From: JANXQZ01 sp038225555
Lineage (GTDB): Bacteria > Acidobacteriota > Terriglobia > Bryobacterales > Bryobacteraceae
Length of the DNA stretch: 64,000 nt
Reading direction: 5' to 3'
NCBI GenBank assembly: GCA_038225555.1
Contig: JBBRRB010000004.1
Coordinates: 183,395 to 247,394 of the forward strand
Translations under genes and position numbers: made by a program
Shown: positions 40,542 to 49,637 of the stretch, in pieces
Layout: the number at the start of each line of letters is the position of its first letter
Numbering within the stretch: position 1 is the first letter of the stretch
The notes under the pieces: generated by a model
Databases searched by the model: none
Seen by the model: only the letters and a program-made list of their open reading frames with translations
What the model was told of the DNA's origin: nothing

Positions 40542-43277
40542 ATGAAACGGCTTGTACTCTTGATCCTGCCACTCTGCCTCGCGGCGCAGACCGAATTTGA
40601 CCTGCTCCTGAAAGGAGGCCACGTTATCGACGGCAAGAACAACCTCAGCGCTGTACGGGACGTCGCCATTGCAAACGGGAAAGTTGCACTGATCGATACC
40701 AACATCGATTCAGCACGCGCTCTTAAGACCGTCAACGCTACTGGCTTATACGTTACGCCAGGCCTCATCGACATTCACGCGCACGTGTATACCGAAACTG
40801 GCGAGCGCGGCTCCTATGCTGGCGATCTCAGCATTCCGCCGGACGGCTTCACGTTCCGCGTTGGCGTGACCACTGTCGCGGACGCAGGCAGTTCCGGCTG
40901 GCGCAATTTTGAGGACTTCAAAGATCGAATTATCGACCGTTCTAGAACGCGCGTGCTGGCCTTTCTGAACATCGTAGGCAACGGCATGAGGGGCGGCAAG
41001 TATGAGCAAGACCTCAGCGATATGAACGCGAAACCTACGGCCGACATGGCGCTCAAGTACAAAGGCCTCATCGTGGGCGTGAAGAGCGCCCATTTCGCCG
41101 GCCCCGAGTGGAAGCCTTACGAACAGGCGGTGGAGGCCGGCAAGACGGCGGGAATCCCTGTGATGATCGACTACGGCGCGAACCGGCCTGAACGCCCGCT
41201 CTATGATCTACTGACTAGGGTTCTTCGCCCGGGAGACATTTATACCCACATGTACTCGGGTCTTCGCGGTGAGCAGGACGAATCCGGCGGGCCCAGCCAA
41301 GCGCTTCTGGAGGGACGGAAGCGAGGGATAATTTTCGACGTCGGCCACGGCGGAGGGAGCTTTCTCTGGCGCGTCGCTGCACCGCTGGTGAAGGCCGGAT
41401 TTATCCCGGATTCGATTTCAACGGATATCCATACAGGCAGCATGAACGCAAGCATGAAGGACATGCTGAACGTGATGGATAAGATGCTCGCTTTGGGCCT
41501 GCCGCTCGATTCTGTAATTCTGCGGTCCACCTGGAATCCGGCGAAGGAGATTGGCCATCCAGAACTCGGCAACTTGTCGGTTGGCTCACCTGCGGATGTT
41601 GCCGTTCTGCGTGTGGAGAAGGGCAATTTCGGTTTCGTAGACATGTATGGCGCGAAGCTGGACGGCACGCAAAAGCTCGACTGCGAGTTAACCATCCGCA
41701 ACGGAAGGGTTGTTTTCGATCTAAACGGATTAACGCGCGAAACGTGGACGAAGCTGCCGGCCAACTACCGGGCTCAAGGCGATCCGCATTGGGATGGATT
41801 CAGCCGCCAAACGGGAGGCGGACTCGCGGGAACTTGGGTCACATCCATCACGCTGCCGAACGGTGATAAGCGCGACACGACTTTCGCCTTTATCGCTCGG
41901 GGCTCATCGTTAACAGGATATCTTTCCAATCCGCAAGGAGACGTTCCCATCGTCGATGGCCTAATGAGCGGGAGCGAATTTTCGTTTGCAACCATTCGCT
42001 ACCAGGGGGTGGACGAGAGGAAAATTTCCTACAAAGGCAGGATTACGCCCGAGGGAATCGCAGTCACCATGCCGGGTTTCGGAGGAGGGCCTGGACGCGA
42101 GGTGATGGCACGACGGATCTCGTCCGAACAACCGAAGCCAATGCCACCCGCTCCGCCGAGAATTCTGCTGCCTCCGGCCGAGCCGCTCCCTTTCAACGGC
42201 TTGGCGAAGACGCCGCCGATGGGCTGGAACAGTTGGAACAAGTTTCAAGGCAAGGTGAATGACCAGGTTGTGCGCGAGATCGCGGACGCCATGGTTCGCA
42301 ACGGAATGCGCGACGCAGGTTATGTCTACGTCAATATCGACGATACCTGGGAAGCTGGGCGGGACGCTCAGGGAAATATCCTGACCAACGAGAAATTTCC
42401 CGATATGAAGGCTTTAGCGGATTATGTTCACGCCAAGGGTCTGAAGCTGGGGATCTATTCTTCGCCGGGTCCCAAGACTTGCGCGGGATTCGAGGGCAGT
42501 TTTCAGCACGAAGAGCAGGACGCCAAGACCTACGCCGCATGGGGCATCGACTACTTGAAATACGACTGGTGCAGCGCCGCTCGCGTGTATCAGCCTGCCT
42601 CCATGCAGCCCGCTTATGCCAAAATGGGCCGAGCGCTAGCCGCCACTGGACGGTCGATCGTCTACAGCTTGTGCCAGTACGGACTGCTGGATGTCGGCGA
42701 GTGGGGTGCGAAGGTGGGCGGCAATCTATGGCGGACCACTGGAGACATTCGCGACACCTGGGCATCCATGTCAGCGATCGGGTTCGACCAGCAAAGCGGG
42801 CGCGAAAAGTATGCCGGACCGGGGCGCTGGAACGATCCGGACATGCTGGAAGCGGGCAATGGCGGGATGACCGATACCGAGTACCGGACCCACATGAGTC
42901 TCTGGGCGTTGCTCGCGGCTCCTCTGCTGGCCGGAAACGATTTGCGCAGCGTTCCTTCCGACACCTTGGCAATTCTGACGAACAAAGAGGTGATCGCGGT
43001 AGACCAGGATCCGCTTGGCGCGCAAGCCCGGCGAGTGTCCAAGGATGGAGATCTCGAAGTGTGGGCTCGGAAACTGCAAGATGGCGGAATGGCGGTCGGT
43101 CTTTTCAATCGTGGCCCGAATGCGGCAAGAGTCGTGGCGCGGTTTGCCGACCTTGGACTAACTGGGAAATATCTGGTACGCGACTTATGGGCGCATGCCG
43201 ACCGAGGAGATCTTGCGGATCACTTTGCCGCGGAGGTTCCGTCACACGGCGTAAATCTGATCAAACTAGGACACTAA
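40542..43277 (+). CDS. Fusion: secreted amidohydrolase + GH27 alpha-galactosidase
   Basis: A 911-residue exported protein (signal about 1-16). Residues about 18-415 are a metal-dependent amidohydrolase closely related to the protein at 15167: LIDIHAHVY (His79, His81), IVGVKSAHFAGP, GDIYTHMYSG, IFDVGHGGGSF and SISTDIHTGSMNASM. Residues about 420-530 form a beta-rich linker (GTWVTSITLPNGDKRDTTF). Residues about 548-911 are a glycoside hydrolase family 27 catalytic barrel: TPPMGWNSWNKFQG, VNIDDTWE, nucleophile Asp675 in YLKYDWC, acid/base Asp767 in RWNDPDML, then the C-terminal beta domain. The frame is continuous. Joining the two activities suggests one galactoside carrying an amide or N-acyl group, which is inference. 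An ATG one codon after a GTG is used as start. Confidence 0.88.
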   Translation: MKRLVLLILPLCLAAQTEFDLLLKGGHVIDGKNNLSAVRDVAIANGKVALIDTNIDSARALKTVNATGLYVTPGLIDIHAHVYTETGERGSYAGDLSIPPDGFTFRVGVTTVADAGSSGWRNFEDFKDRIIDRSRTRVLAFLNIVGNGMRGGKYEQDLSDMNAKPTADMALKYKGLIVGVKSAHFAGPEWKPYEQAVEAGKTAGIPVMIDYGANRPERPLYDLLTRVLRPGDIYTHMYSGLRGEQDESGGPSQALLEGRKRGIIFDVGHGGGSFLWRVAAPLVKAGFIPDSISTDIHTGSMNASMKDMLNVMDKMLALGLPLDSVILRSTWNPAKEIGHPELGNLSVGSPADVAVLRVEKGNFGFVDMYGAKLDGTQKLDCELTIRNGRVVFDLNGLTRETWTKLPANYRAQGDPHWDGFSRQTGGGLAGTWVTSITLPNGDKRDTTFAFIARGSSLTGYLSNPQGDVPIVDGLMSGSEFSFATIRYQGVDERKISYKGRITPEGIAVTMPGFGGGPGREVMARRISSEQPKPMPPAPPRILLPPAEPLPFNGLAKTPPMGWNSWNKFQGKVNDQVVREIADAMVRNGMRDAGYVYVNIDDTWEAGRDAQGNILTNEKFPDMKALADYVHAKGLKLGIYSSPGPKTCAGFEGSFQHEEQDAKTYAAWGIDYLKYDWCSAARVYQPASMQPAYAKMGRALAATGRSIVYSLCQYGLLDVGEWGAKVGGNLWRTTGDIRDTWASMSAIGFDQQSGREKYAGPGRWNDPDMLEAGNGGMTDTEYRTHMSLWALLAAPLLAGNDLRSVPSDTLAILTNKEVIAVDQDPLGAQARRVSKDGDLEVWARKLQDGGMAVGLFNRGPNAARVVARFADLGLTGKYLVRDLWAHADRGDLADHFAAEVPSHGVNLIKLGH

Positions 43278-43383
43278 CTCGTCGGAGCTGAAATATACAT
43301 TACAGATCAGGCAATAGCTGACTAAGGTTGATTGCTTAGAAAGCGAAATATGTCTGTAAAAAGGAGGGAAACAAGCTAGAATC

Positions 43384-43405
43384 GTTAAGAACACAAAATC
43401 TTAAC
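43384..43405. promoter_or_regulatory. Inverted repeat in leader of the large surface protein
   Basis: GTTAAGA-acacaaaa-TCTTAAC, a perfect 7-bp inverted repeat about 70 bases before the ATG at 43474. It could be an operator or an mRNA hairpin; no -10/-35 pair is convincing nearby. The rest of the 43278-43473 gap shows only the GGAGG Shine-Dalgarno near 43460. Confidence 0.35.
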
Positions 43406-43473
43406 GGGGTGGAGCGGGCTGTTGGTCCGTGCCGCTTCAGCGTAGGAGTGAAATCTTGCGCGGAGGTAGAGGT

Positions 43474-46254
43474 ATGACCAAGTTCATGCGTTACGCCATA
43501 GTAATGCTCGCGTTTGTCCTCGCGGGGCTCGCGCAGGCACATGGCAAGGCCGGGATTGTAGGTGCCGTCACCGATGCGTCCGGCACGCTCTTGCCAGGAG
43601 CCACGATCACGGTTTACGCTACTGGCCAAGCCGACGCCCATCACGCAATGACGAGGCAAGACGGCAGCTTCGATCTGGGCACCCTGCCGCCTGGACTCTA
43701 CACCATTGAATGCGCAGCGCCCGGATTCCGAACGTTTACCAGCACCTTTGTAAGCCCGGATACCTCGCTCGCAGCAAGCAAAGGTTTAAGACTCGATTTG
43801 ACACTGTTCGACAACGAAACTGCTGTTGCGAACCTGCCTCTTCGACACCCGTCCAGCTCGTCCGTGTCGATAGCTCTTAACTCCTGCGGTGAGATTACTA
43901 AAAGCGGCAGTTACTCTCTGACTGCAGATTTGACCTCTTCTGGAACAGCGTGCATTAGCATTCACGACGTTTCAAACGTGCTGCTGGATTGCAGAGGTTT
44001 CAGCTTCCCGGGAATGACGATTGGAAATGCCGCCCGATATTCGATTGCGAACTGCAGAATAAACGCGCTCGATCACAAGGCGACGCCGGGCTCACCTGCA
44101 GTATCGATTCAGAATAGCCCTCATGGCTACTTCGCGAACAACAGAGTCAGCGGGGGAGTGATGCGAGTGCGAAGCAGCGCCAATCTCTCCATAACCGGCA
44201 ACACTCTCGACACCGATCTGGAACTCTTTGACAGTGACAATCTAACTATTGTCAACAATACTATTAACTCAGAGTCTTACAGGAATTATCTCGCCGCTCC
44301 TGCCGAGGCAGCGGCGTCGGCTGCCTCTACCCCCGTGTATTTCGCCGCACCAGCCGACGGTCAGACTGTTTCCGGCTTGCTCGACGTAAGAGCCTCCGTG
44401 TCTCCGCTCATCAACGAGAGCGCAGGAATTACGCTGATTTTGGATGCAAGACCTCCTACCAAACTCTACTTTAGTGCGAGCGGCTATGACACTCTGATTA
44501 ATACGGCTGTCCTGAGCGACGGTTTGCACACGTTGACCTTGAGGGCGTATGATCTGAGCGGGAATCCGTATACTTCGACGATCACCGTCACAGTGGCTAA
44601 CTCGGTTCCCGCGCCGGTCCCGACACCAACGCCGACTCCCACTCCCACGCCAACTCCGACACCAACGCCAACGCCAACACCAACGCCAACACCAACACCA
44701 ACACCTACCCCTACTCCGACACCAGCCCCGCCTCCGGTAGTAACCTCGCCCCTCTACTTCGTTACACCCACTAACGGCCAAACAGTTTCCGGGCTAATTG
44801 ACGTGAAGGCTGGCATGACGTTCACTGTAGACGACGGCGCGGGAATCAGACTTTCTCTGGATGGAAGACCGCCGCAGCGGCTGTATTGGAGCTCAAACGG
44901 TTACGACACTCTTCTGAGCACGACTAACTTGGGCGACGGGTCTCACACAATGACGTTGACAGCCAAGGATGTGATTGGAAACTCGTATACGGCTACGGTT
45001 ACGTTTACGGTATCCAGTGTCGTGACTCCGCCACCTCCCACTCCTACCCCAACTCCCACCCCAACTCCCACCCCAACTCCTACTCCAACGCCCACACCAA
45101 CCCCGGGCAATCAAAAGCCGCTTGGGAGTTTCGACAGTGTTGCTACGGATGGAACCGTGAGCGGTTGGGCGGAAGATCTGGACAACCTTTCCTTGCCTGT
45201 TCAGGTCCGTATCTACATTGATATCAACGCAGGGACGGGAACCGCCATTGTCGCTCCTGTGATTCCCCCGATCGACCCAAACAACCCCCCGCTTACGCCA
45301 AATGGGGACGTTTGCCACCTCGACTTGATCACCCAGAACTTGGGTTTGCTTTTGCTTCCTCCAAACCTCGCGTGCGCCACCATCAACCGGCAGTTCGTAG
45401 GACAGATCGATTATCTGGGAGTGGACGGAAAGTGCTATCACGCGGATTGGAAAGGCACTGCCGCCATTGCCTGCAATCCCGGTTACCTGCCGCCCAGGCT
45501 GCCGACCGGGCAGATACCCGATCCGTTCGATCCCTCTATCAGCTGGCAGGCAGCCAATGCGCATTGCTACTACACACCCGGAGACACCGGCGGCGGAGGC
45601 CTCCCGTATGGCGCTAGTTCCGAAAAATTCTGCGGAGTGGGAGGAAGCGATCCCCGGAGCGCGGGTCATGTGGCGTTATTGCTGAACGTGATTAATGGTG
45701 GAGCGGGCTCTCCCCCTATCGCCGTCGTCGCGGCTTCGGACACACTCTCCGGCAAGGGGAATCATGGGTTCCATTACAAGCTGCCGGCCTCGTACTCCGA
45801 CGGTCGGCCTCATCAGGCTTGGGTTTGGGCGGCAGATTTGACGGATACTTCCGGCGCATCCGATGTCCAGCTTCCCGGTTCACCGAAATCGTTCACGCTT
45901 GGGGCCGCCCCGCCGCCGACTCCCACTCCGACGCCGACGCCGACGCCGGCCCCAGTCCCGCCACCCACTCCCGCAACGCCGCTCTACTTCGTGTATCCGG
46001 CGAACGGGCAGACCGTTTCCGGTTTGATTGACGTGAGGGCCGCCATGACATTCTCGGTGGACGACAATGCCGGGATCACGCTATCCGTTGACGGCGGAAA
46101 TCCCCAGAGACTGTATTGGGGTTCGGCCGGCTATGATGTGTTTCTGAACACGCCGTATCTGAGGAACGGTGCGCACACTTTGGTCCTACAGGCTTCGGAT
46201 GTGGCACATGCGGCGTACACGGCCACTATCACCGTTACGGTCGCCAACCCTTAG
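43474..46254 (+). CDS. Large secreted protein with beta-helix, Ig-like and Pro-Thr segments
   Basis: A 926-residue exported protein; the start has GGAGG upstream and a signal peptide (MTKFMRYAIVMLAFVLAGLA). Order of domains: carboxypeptidase-regulatory/CNA-B-like beta sandwich (about 25-100, GIVGAVTDASGTLLPGATIT); right-handed beta-helix with short turns (about 130-265, ISIHDVSNVLLDCRGFSF, NLSITGNTLD); Ig-like repeat 1 (DGQTVSGLLDVRAS); (Pro-Thr)n linker; Ig-like repeat 2 (NGQTVSGLIDVKAG); (Pro-Thr)n; a Cys-containing domain of about 250 residues (PLGSFDSVATDGTVSGWAED); (Pro-Thr)n; Ig-like repeat 3 (NGQTVSGLIDVRAA). The three Ig-like repeats share a YD(T/V) and HT(L/M) core. It is likely an extended surface or extracellular binding protein; its ligand is unknown. 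Confidence 0.8.
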   Translation: MTKFMRYAIVMLAFVLAGLAQAHGKAGIVGAVTDASGTLLPGATITVYATGQADAHHAMTRQDGSFDLGTLPPGLYTIECAAPGFRTFTSTFVSPDTSLAASKGLRLDLTLFDNETAVANLPLRHPSSSSVSIALNSCGEITKSGSYSLTADLTSSGTACISIHDVSNVLLDCRGFSFPGMTIGNAARYSIANCRINALDHKATPGSPAVSIQNSPHGYFANNRVSGGVMRVRSSANLSITGNTLDTDLELFDSDNLTIVNNTINSESYRNYLAAPAEAAASAASTPVYFAAPADGQTVSGLLDVRASVSPLINESAGITLILDARPPTKLYFSASGYDTLINTAVLSDGLHTLTLRAYDLSGNPYTSTITVTVANSVPAPVPTPTPTPTPTPTPTPTPTPTPTPTPTPTPTPTPTPAPPPVVTSPLYFVTPTNGQTVSGLIDVKAGMTFTVDDGAGIRLSLDGRPPQRLYWSSNGYDTLLSTTNLGDGSHTMTLTAKDVIGNSYTATVTFTVSSVVTPPPPTPTPTPTPTPTPTPTPTPTPTPGNQKPLGSFDSVATDGTVSGWAEDLDNLSLPVQVRIYIDINAGTGTAIVAPVIPPIDPNNPPLTPNGDVCHLDLITQNLGLLLLPPNLACATINRQFVGQIDYLGVDGKCYHADWKGTAAIACNPGYLPPRLPTGQIPDPFDPSISWQAANAHCYYTPGDTGGGGLPYGASSEKFCGVGGSDPRSAGHVALLLNVINGGAGSPPIAVVAASDTLSGKGNHGFHYKLPASYSDGRPHQAWVWAADLTDTSGASDVQLPGSPKSFTLGAAPPPTPTPTPTPTPAPVPPPTPATPLYFVYPANGQTVSGLIDVRAAMTFSVDDNAGITLSVDGGNPQRLYWGSAGYDVFLNTPYLRNGAHTLVLQASDVAHAAYTATITVTVANP
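44620..44723 (+). repeat. Simple sequence repeat coding for Pro-Thr
   Basis: About 17 near-perfect units of CC(A/G/T)AC(A/G/C/T) coding for alternating Pro and Thr. Similar shorter tracts lie at about 45036-45103 and 45914-45948 in the same gene. Being multiples of six bases, changes in copy number keep the frame but alter linker length. Confidence 0.9.
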
Positions 46255-46257
46255 CCC

Positions 46258-46288
46258 CTGCCGCCGCATTGATCGGGATCCGCGGCAG
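46258..46288. terminator. Hairpin between convergent genes
   Basis: CTGCCGC (46258-46264) pairs with GCGGCAG (46282-46288) across a 17-base loop, in the 58-base gap between convergent genes ending at 46254 and 46313. No T-run follows on either side, so termination activity is uncertain. Confidence 0.3.
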
Positions 46289-46312
46289 CAGGGCTGCTCG
46301 ATTCGGCGTCTG

Positions 46313-47980
46313 CTATGGCAGAATGGTGATCGATCTCGTCCACTCCGCTGAGTGGATAAAGTCGATTCCGTTAATTACCCGATCATAGACTAGCAAGACG
46401 AACGTGTGAGCGCATTTGGTGGAACTGGAATCCCCCAGTACCGCCGCCTGCCAGGGAGTTTTCGGCGGCATGGGTGCCGGGACGATGCTGTTCGCAATCC
46501 CTCCCCACAAACGGGACGGAACCGGCACGTAGGAAGCGCTGTCAACACCGCCAGACTTGTTGTCGCCCCACACCGCATAGAGGATCCAGCTTCGCAAGTG
46601 CTGATTCGACTGGCTGGCCGTGATTTCGAAAGTCCAATTGTCATTCCCGGCGATGCTTACGATTGAGCAAGCGGGCACGACTACCCCGGCGTGAAATACG
46701 TTCTCAATCTGAGCGATGGGCTCCTTATTGTCGATCAAAAGCTTGAGGGAGCGGCCCGCGTCACCTGGGCTGCCAATCTCGACATGGGCGCCATTGTAGA
46801 GATGGAAGCTGAATGTGTGCAACCCGTCAGTGAGATGTGTCGTGTCGAAATACAGCCCGAGTGTCGGATGAATCGGCCATAAGCTAATATCGGCTCGAAC
46901 TTCGTAATCCGCCACGCCGGCGGTCGGGTTCGCTACGGCGTCATCGTGCATGGTCACGCTGTTGTATTTGTAATCCGTGAAAGCCATGGTCGGTTGATCC
47001 ACTCCATCCACCTGAAGCCGGTAGAAACGCGCCCCTTCATTGACATACGCGAAAGTGTGATTGAACACTAAGGGCAAGGTGCCGCCGAATGGGCAGTCCT
47101 TGTACTGATACGGGTAAGCGGGATCGCTGGTGGTGTCGGCATAGCCCCCGAAGATGCGATCGAAGGGGACGTTGCCTACGCCCAGGAAAATGATTTTGTT
47201 TGCGGTAAAGCTAGTCAGCGTCAGCCTGCTGGCATGCGCATCGCTGAACACGATCAATTCCGTTGGAGAGATCACTGCGGTGCTGGACGGGCGGGTGGGA
47301 ACGCCTGAAGCCAGATGGGTGACCGTCGGGACAACCGTGGAAATGTCGATCCTGAGCACGTTGTTGAACGGATCGCGCTCAGTGGTGATCAGCGACGTTT
47401 CCGCCGTTCCGAACCAAGTTAAAAAGAAAGGCGCGTTCAGCCCGGTATGGATCGTGCTCTTCGTCCTTGTGAGTAAGTTGACGCGCGTCAACTTGCCGCC
47501 CGTCTGTTCCGTCACATAGGCCGTGGATAGGTCCGAAGTTACCGCGAGACCCACAGCGCTTTGCAGGCCTGAAACTACGACTGACCAGGTATGCGCCGCC
47601 AGGTTAACCTGCAACAGTCGCCCGCTAGGCGCGAACTCCACGATAAAAGCTCGGTTATGCGCTTCATCGAGCGAGATCTGGTGGGGCGCGGTCATGCCGG
47701 TGGCGATCACCTGGGCGTTAATTCGCTCTCCATTCTGCAGGTCGACTTTCAGGAGGTTCCCTTCGCGCTCCGTCACATAGGCGTGACGTCCATCGCTGCT
47801 CAGCGCAATGTCTTCCAGGTGTCCGTAGCCGGAGCCGACATAAGTGAGTTGTCCGGTAACGATGTTAATGTAATCGATTTCGCCATCGAATTCGACGAAA
47901 TATACGCGGGAGGAGCCGGTCAATGAATCGCATCCTACGGCTCCGTCCAACGCTGGACCAATCGGTGCTAGCGTGCTCAT
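46313..47980 (-). CDS. Beta-propeller protein with C-terminal beta domain
   Basis: A 555-residue protein. The first half (about 20-290) is made of repeating blades of the YVTN/NHL/SMP-30 kind: LEDIALSSDGRHAYVTEREG, LLKVDLQNGERI, HQISLDEAHNRAFIVEFAPS, VGLAVTSDLSTAYVTEQTGG. The second half is beta-rich (VFNHTFAYVNEGARFYRLQV, GLHTFSFHLYNGAHVEIGSP), with scattered cysteines, and recalls the 'DGxHT(L/F)' strands of the neighbouring Ig-like repeats. No signal peptide is visible at the N-terminus, odd for this protein type; export may be by another route. The function is not identifiable; carbohydrate or protein binding is plausible. It is convergent with the large surface protein. Confidence 0.7.
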   Translation of the reverse strand: MSTLAPIGPALDGAVGCDSLTGSSRVYFVEFDGEIDYINIVTGQLTYVGSGYGHLEDIALSSDGRHAYVTEREGNLLKVDLQNGERINAQVIATGMTAPHQISLDEAHNRAFIVEFAPSGRLLQVNLAAHTWSVVVSGLQSAVGLAVTSDLSTAYVTEQTGGKLTRVNLLTRTKSTIHTGLNAPFFLTWFGTAETSLITTERDPFNNVLRIDISTVVPTVTHLASGVPTRPSSTAVISPTELIVFSDAHASRLTLTSFTANKIIFLGVGNVPFDRIFGGYADTTSDPAYPYQYKDCPFGGTLPLVFNHTFAYVNEGARFYRLQVDGVDQPTMAFTDYKYNSVTMHDDAVANPTAGVADYEVRADISLWPIHPTLGLYFDTTHLTDGLHTFSFHLYNGAHVEIGSPGDAGRSLKLLIDNKEPIAQIENVFHAGVVVPACSIVSIAGNDNWTFEITASQSNQHLRSWILYAVWGDNKSGGVDSASYVPVPSRLWGGIANSIVPAPMPPKTPWQAAVLGDSSSTKCAHTFVLLVYDRVINGIDFIHSAEWTRSITILP

Positions 47981-48197
47981 AAATGTTCCTTGTTAGTTTG
48001 ATCTGTGAGCCTCGCTAACTTCTCTTCCGCTCACACTCGTTCGTGAAGATTGGTCGTAAGACGTTTCATGCTATTTGGACCTGAGCCACAACGAGCAATC
48101 AGCGCATGCGACACTTGATGTAGCAGAAACCGCTCCCTGACGGTCACGTCTCCGCACGTCGCCAAAACCATAAGTGAGAGGGTTTCCATTCTTCTTC

Positions 48198-49436
48198 ATG
48201 ACCAAGACGTCTCTCGACAAAAGCAAAATCAAAATCCTATTGCTGGAAGGCGTGCATCCGAGCGCGGTGCAAGCTTTTCGGGCCGACGGTTATCACGAGA
48301 TCGAATCCCATCTCAAATCGCTGCCCGAGCCGGAATTGTTGGAGGCGGTGAGCGATGCCCACTTCATCGGGATTCGCTCGGCGACGCATCTCACTGCCAA
48401 AGTCTTCGAAAACTCGCCAAAGCTTACTGGAGTGGGATGCTTTTGCATCGGCATTAACCAAGTTGATCTGGGAGCGGCGGAGGAGAGAGGCATTCCTGTC
48501 TTCAACGCGCCATTCTCCAATACGCGCAGCGTGGCCGAACTGGTGATCGCCGAAACGATCCTGCTGATGCGCGGCATCCCGCTGCGCAACGCCAGCACGC
48601 ACCGGGGCGGGTGGATCAAAACGGCGACCGGCTCTTTCGAAGTGAGGGGAAAGGTCCTGGGCATTGTCGGTTACGGGCATATCGGGACGCAAGTGGGCGT
48701 TCTGGCGGAGTCAGTGGGAATGAAGGTGGCCTACTACGACGTTGAGACAAAACTCGCGCTTGGAAACGCGCGACCGATGCCCTCGCTCGACGAACTGCTC
48801 GAGATAGCGGACGTAGTCACGCTGCATGTTCCCGAAACTCCGCAAACATTCCGCATGATCGGCGCAGAGCAATTTGCCAAAATGAAGGCGGGAGCTCGGC
48901 TGATAAACGCGGCGCGGGGGACGATTGTCGACATTGAGGCGCTGGCCGATGCCCTTGAAGCCAAGCATCTCTCCGGGGCCGCGCTCGACGTTTTTCCAAG
49001 CGAGCCCATCACCGCGCACGAGGAGTTTATTTCGCCTCTGCGAGGTCTGGAGAATGTGATTCTGACCCCGCATATCGGGGGGAGCACGGAAGAGGCGCAG
49101 CAGAATATCGGGATCGAAGTGGCCGGCAAGCTGATCAAGTACAGCAACAACGGCTCCACTCTAAGCGCTGTGAATTTTCCAGAGGTATCGCTTCCGGAAC
49201 ACCCAGGAAAGCATCGGCTGCTGCATATTCATCATAATCGGCCTGGGGCGTTGTCGGCGATTAACGCGGTATTTTCGGAGAATAAGATCAATATCGCGGC
49301 CGAGTATCTGCAGACCAACGCCAGGATCGGTTACGTGGTGATCGATATCGAAACCGGCGAACGGGAGCACGCGTTGGCGATGAAGCGGCGGCTGGAAGAG
49401 ATCGCGGGCACGATTCGGGTCAGAATACTTTACTAA
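48198..49436 (+). CDS. serA: D-3-phosphoglycerate dehydrogenase
   Basis: A 412-residue SerA of the E. coli type, first enzyme of serine synthesis from 3-phosphoglycerate. NAD-binding LGIVGYGHIGTQVGVLAES, substrate-site NAPFSNTRSVAELVIAETIL, catalytic ARGTIVDIEALADAL (Arg), EP in DVFPSEPI (Glu) and LTPHIGGSTEEAQ (His) are all present. The C-terminal ACT domain (HRLLHIHHNRPGALSAINAV to end) is the serine-feedback site. The ATG at 48198 (MTKTSLDKSKIKILLLEG) matches the family; a GTG at 48174 would add eight odd residues. It precedes the RraA-like gene and the efflux operon. Confidence 0.95.
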   Translation: MTKTSLDKSKIKILLLEGVHPSAVQAFRADGYHEIESHLKSLPEPELLEAVSDAHFIGIRSATHLTAKVFENSPKLTGVGCFCIGINQVDLGAAEERGIPVFNAPFSNTRSVAELVIAETILLMRGIPLRNASTHRGGWIKTATGSFEVRGKVLGIVGYGHIGTQVGVLAESVGMKVAYYDVETKLALGNARPMPSLDELLEIADVVTLHVPETPQTFRMIGAEQFAKMKAGARLINAARGTIVDIEALADALEAKHLSGAALDVFPSEPITAHEEFISPLRGLENVILTPHIGGSTEEAQQNIGIEVAGKLIKYSNNGSTLSAVNFPEVSLPEHPGKHRLLHIHHNRPGALSAINAVFSENKINIAAEYLQTNARIGYVVIDIETGEREHALAMKRRLEEIAGTIRVRILY

Positions 49437-49637
49437 GTCTTTGGCGGGAAAGTACCCACTAGTTGGGATGGTCAGGATGCGCAAGGATCTTTTATCCTTT
49501 GGACTACGGAGCCAGCCATCGCCAACGAGAATCTCGAAGCACTGAAGCAGTTCGATACATGCATCCTCGCGGACGCCATCGAGACCTGCGATGTTCGCCT
49601 CCGGAACCAGGGATATACTCAACCGGGTCTCCGGTGC

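Noticed and set aside
44620..45103. Regular short repeats that could suggest a CRISPR or tandem DNA array
   Set aside because: The units are six bases, code for Pro-Thr in one long frame, and have no spacers.
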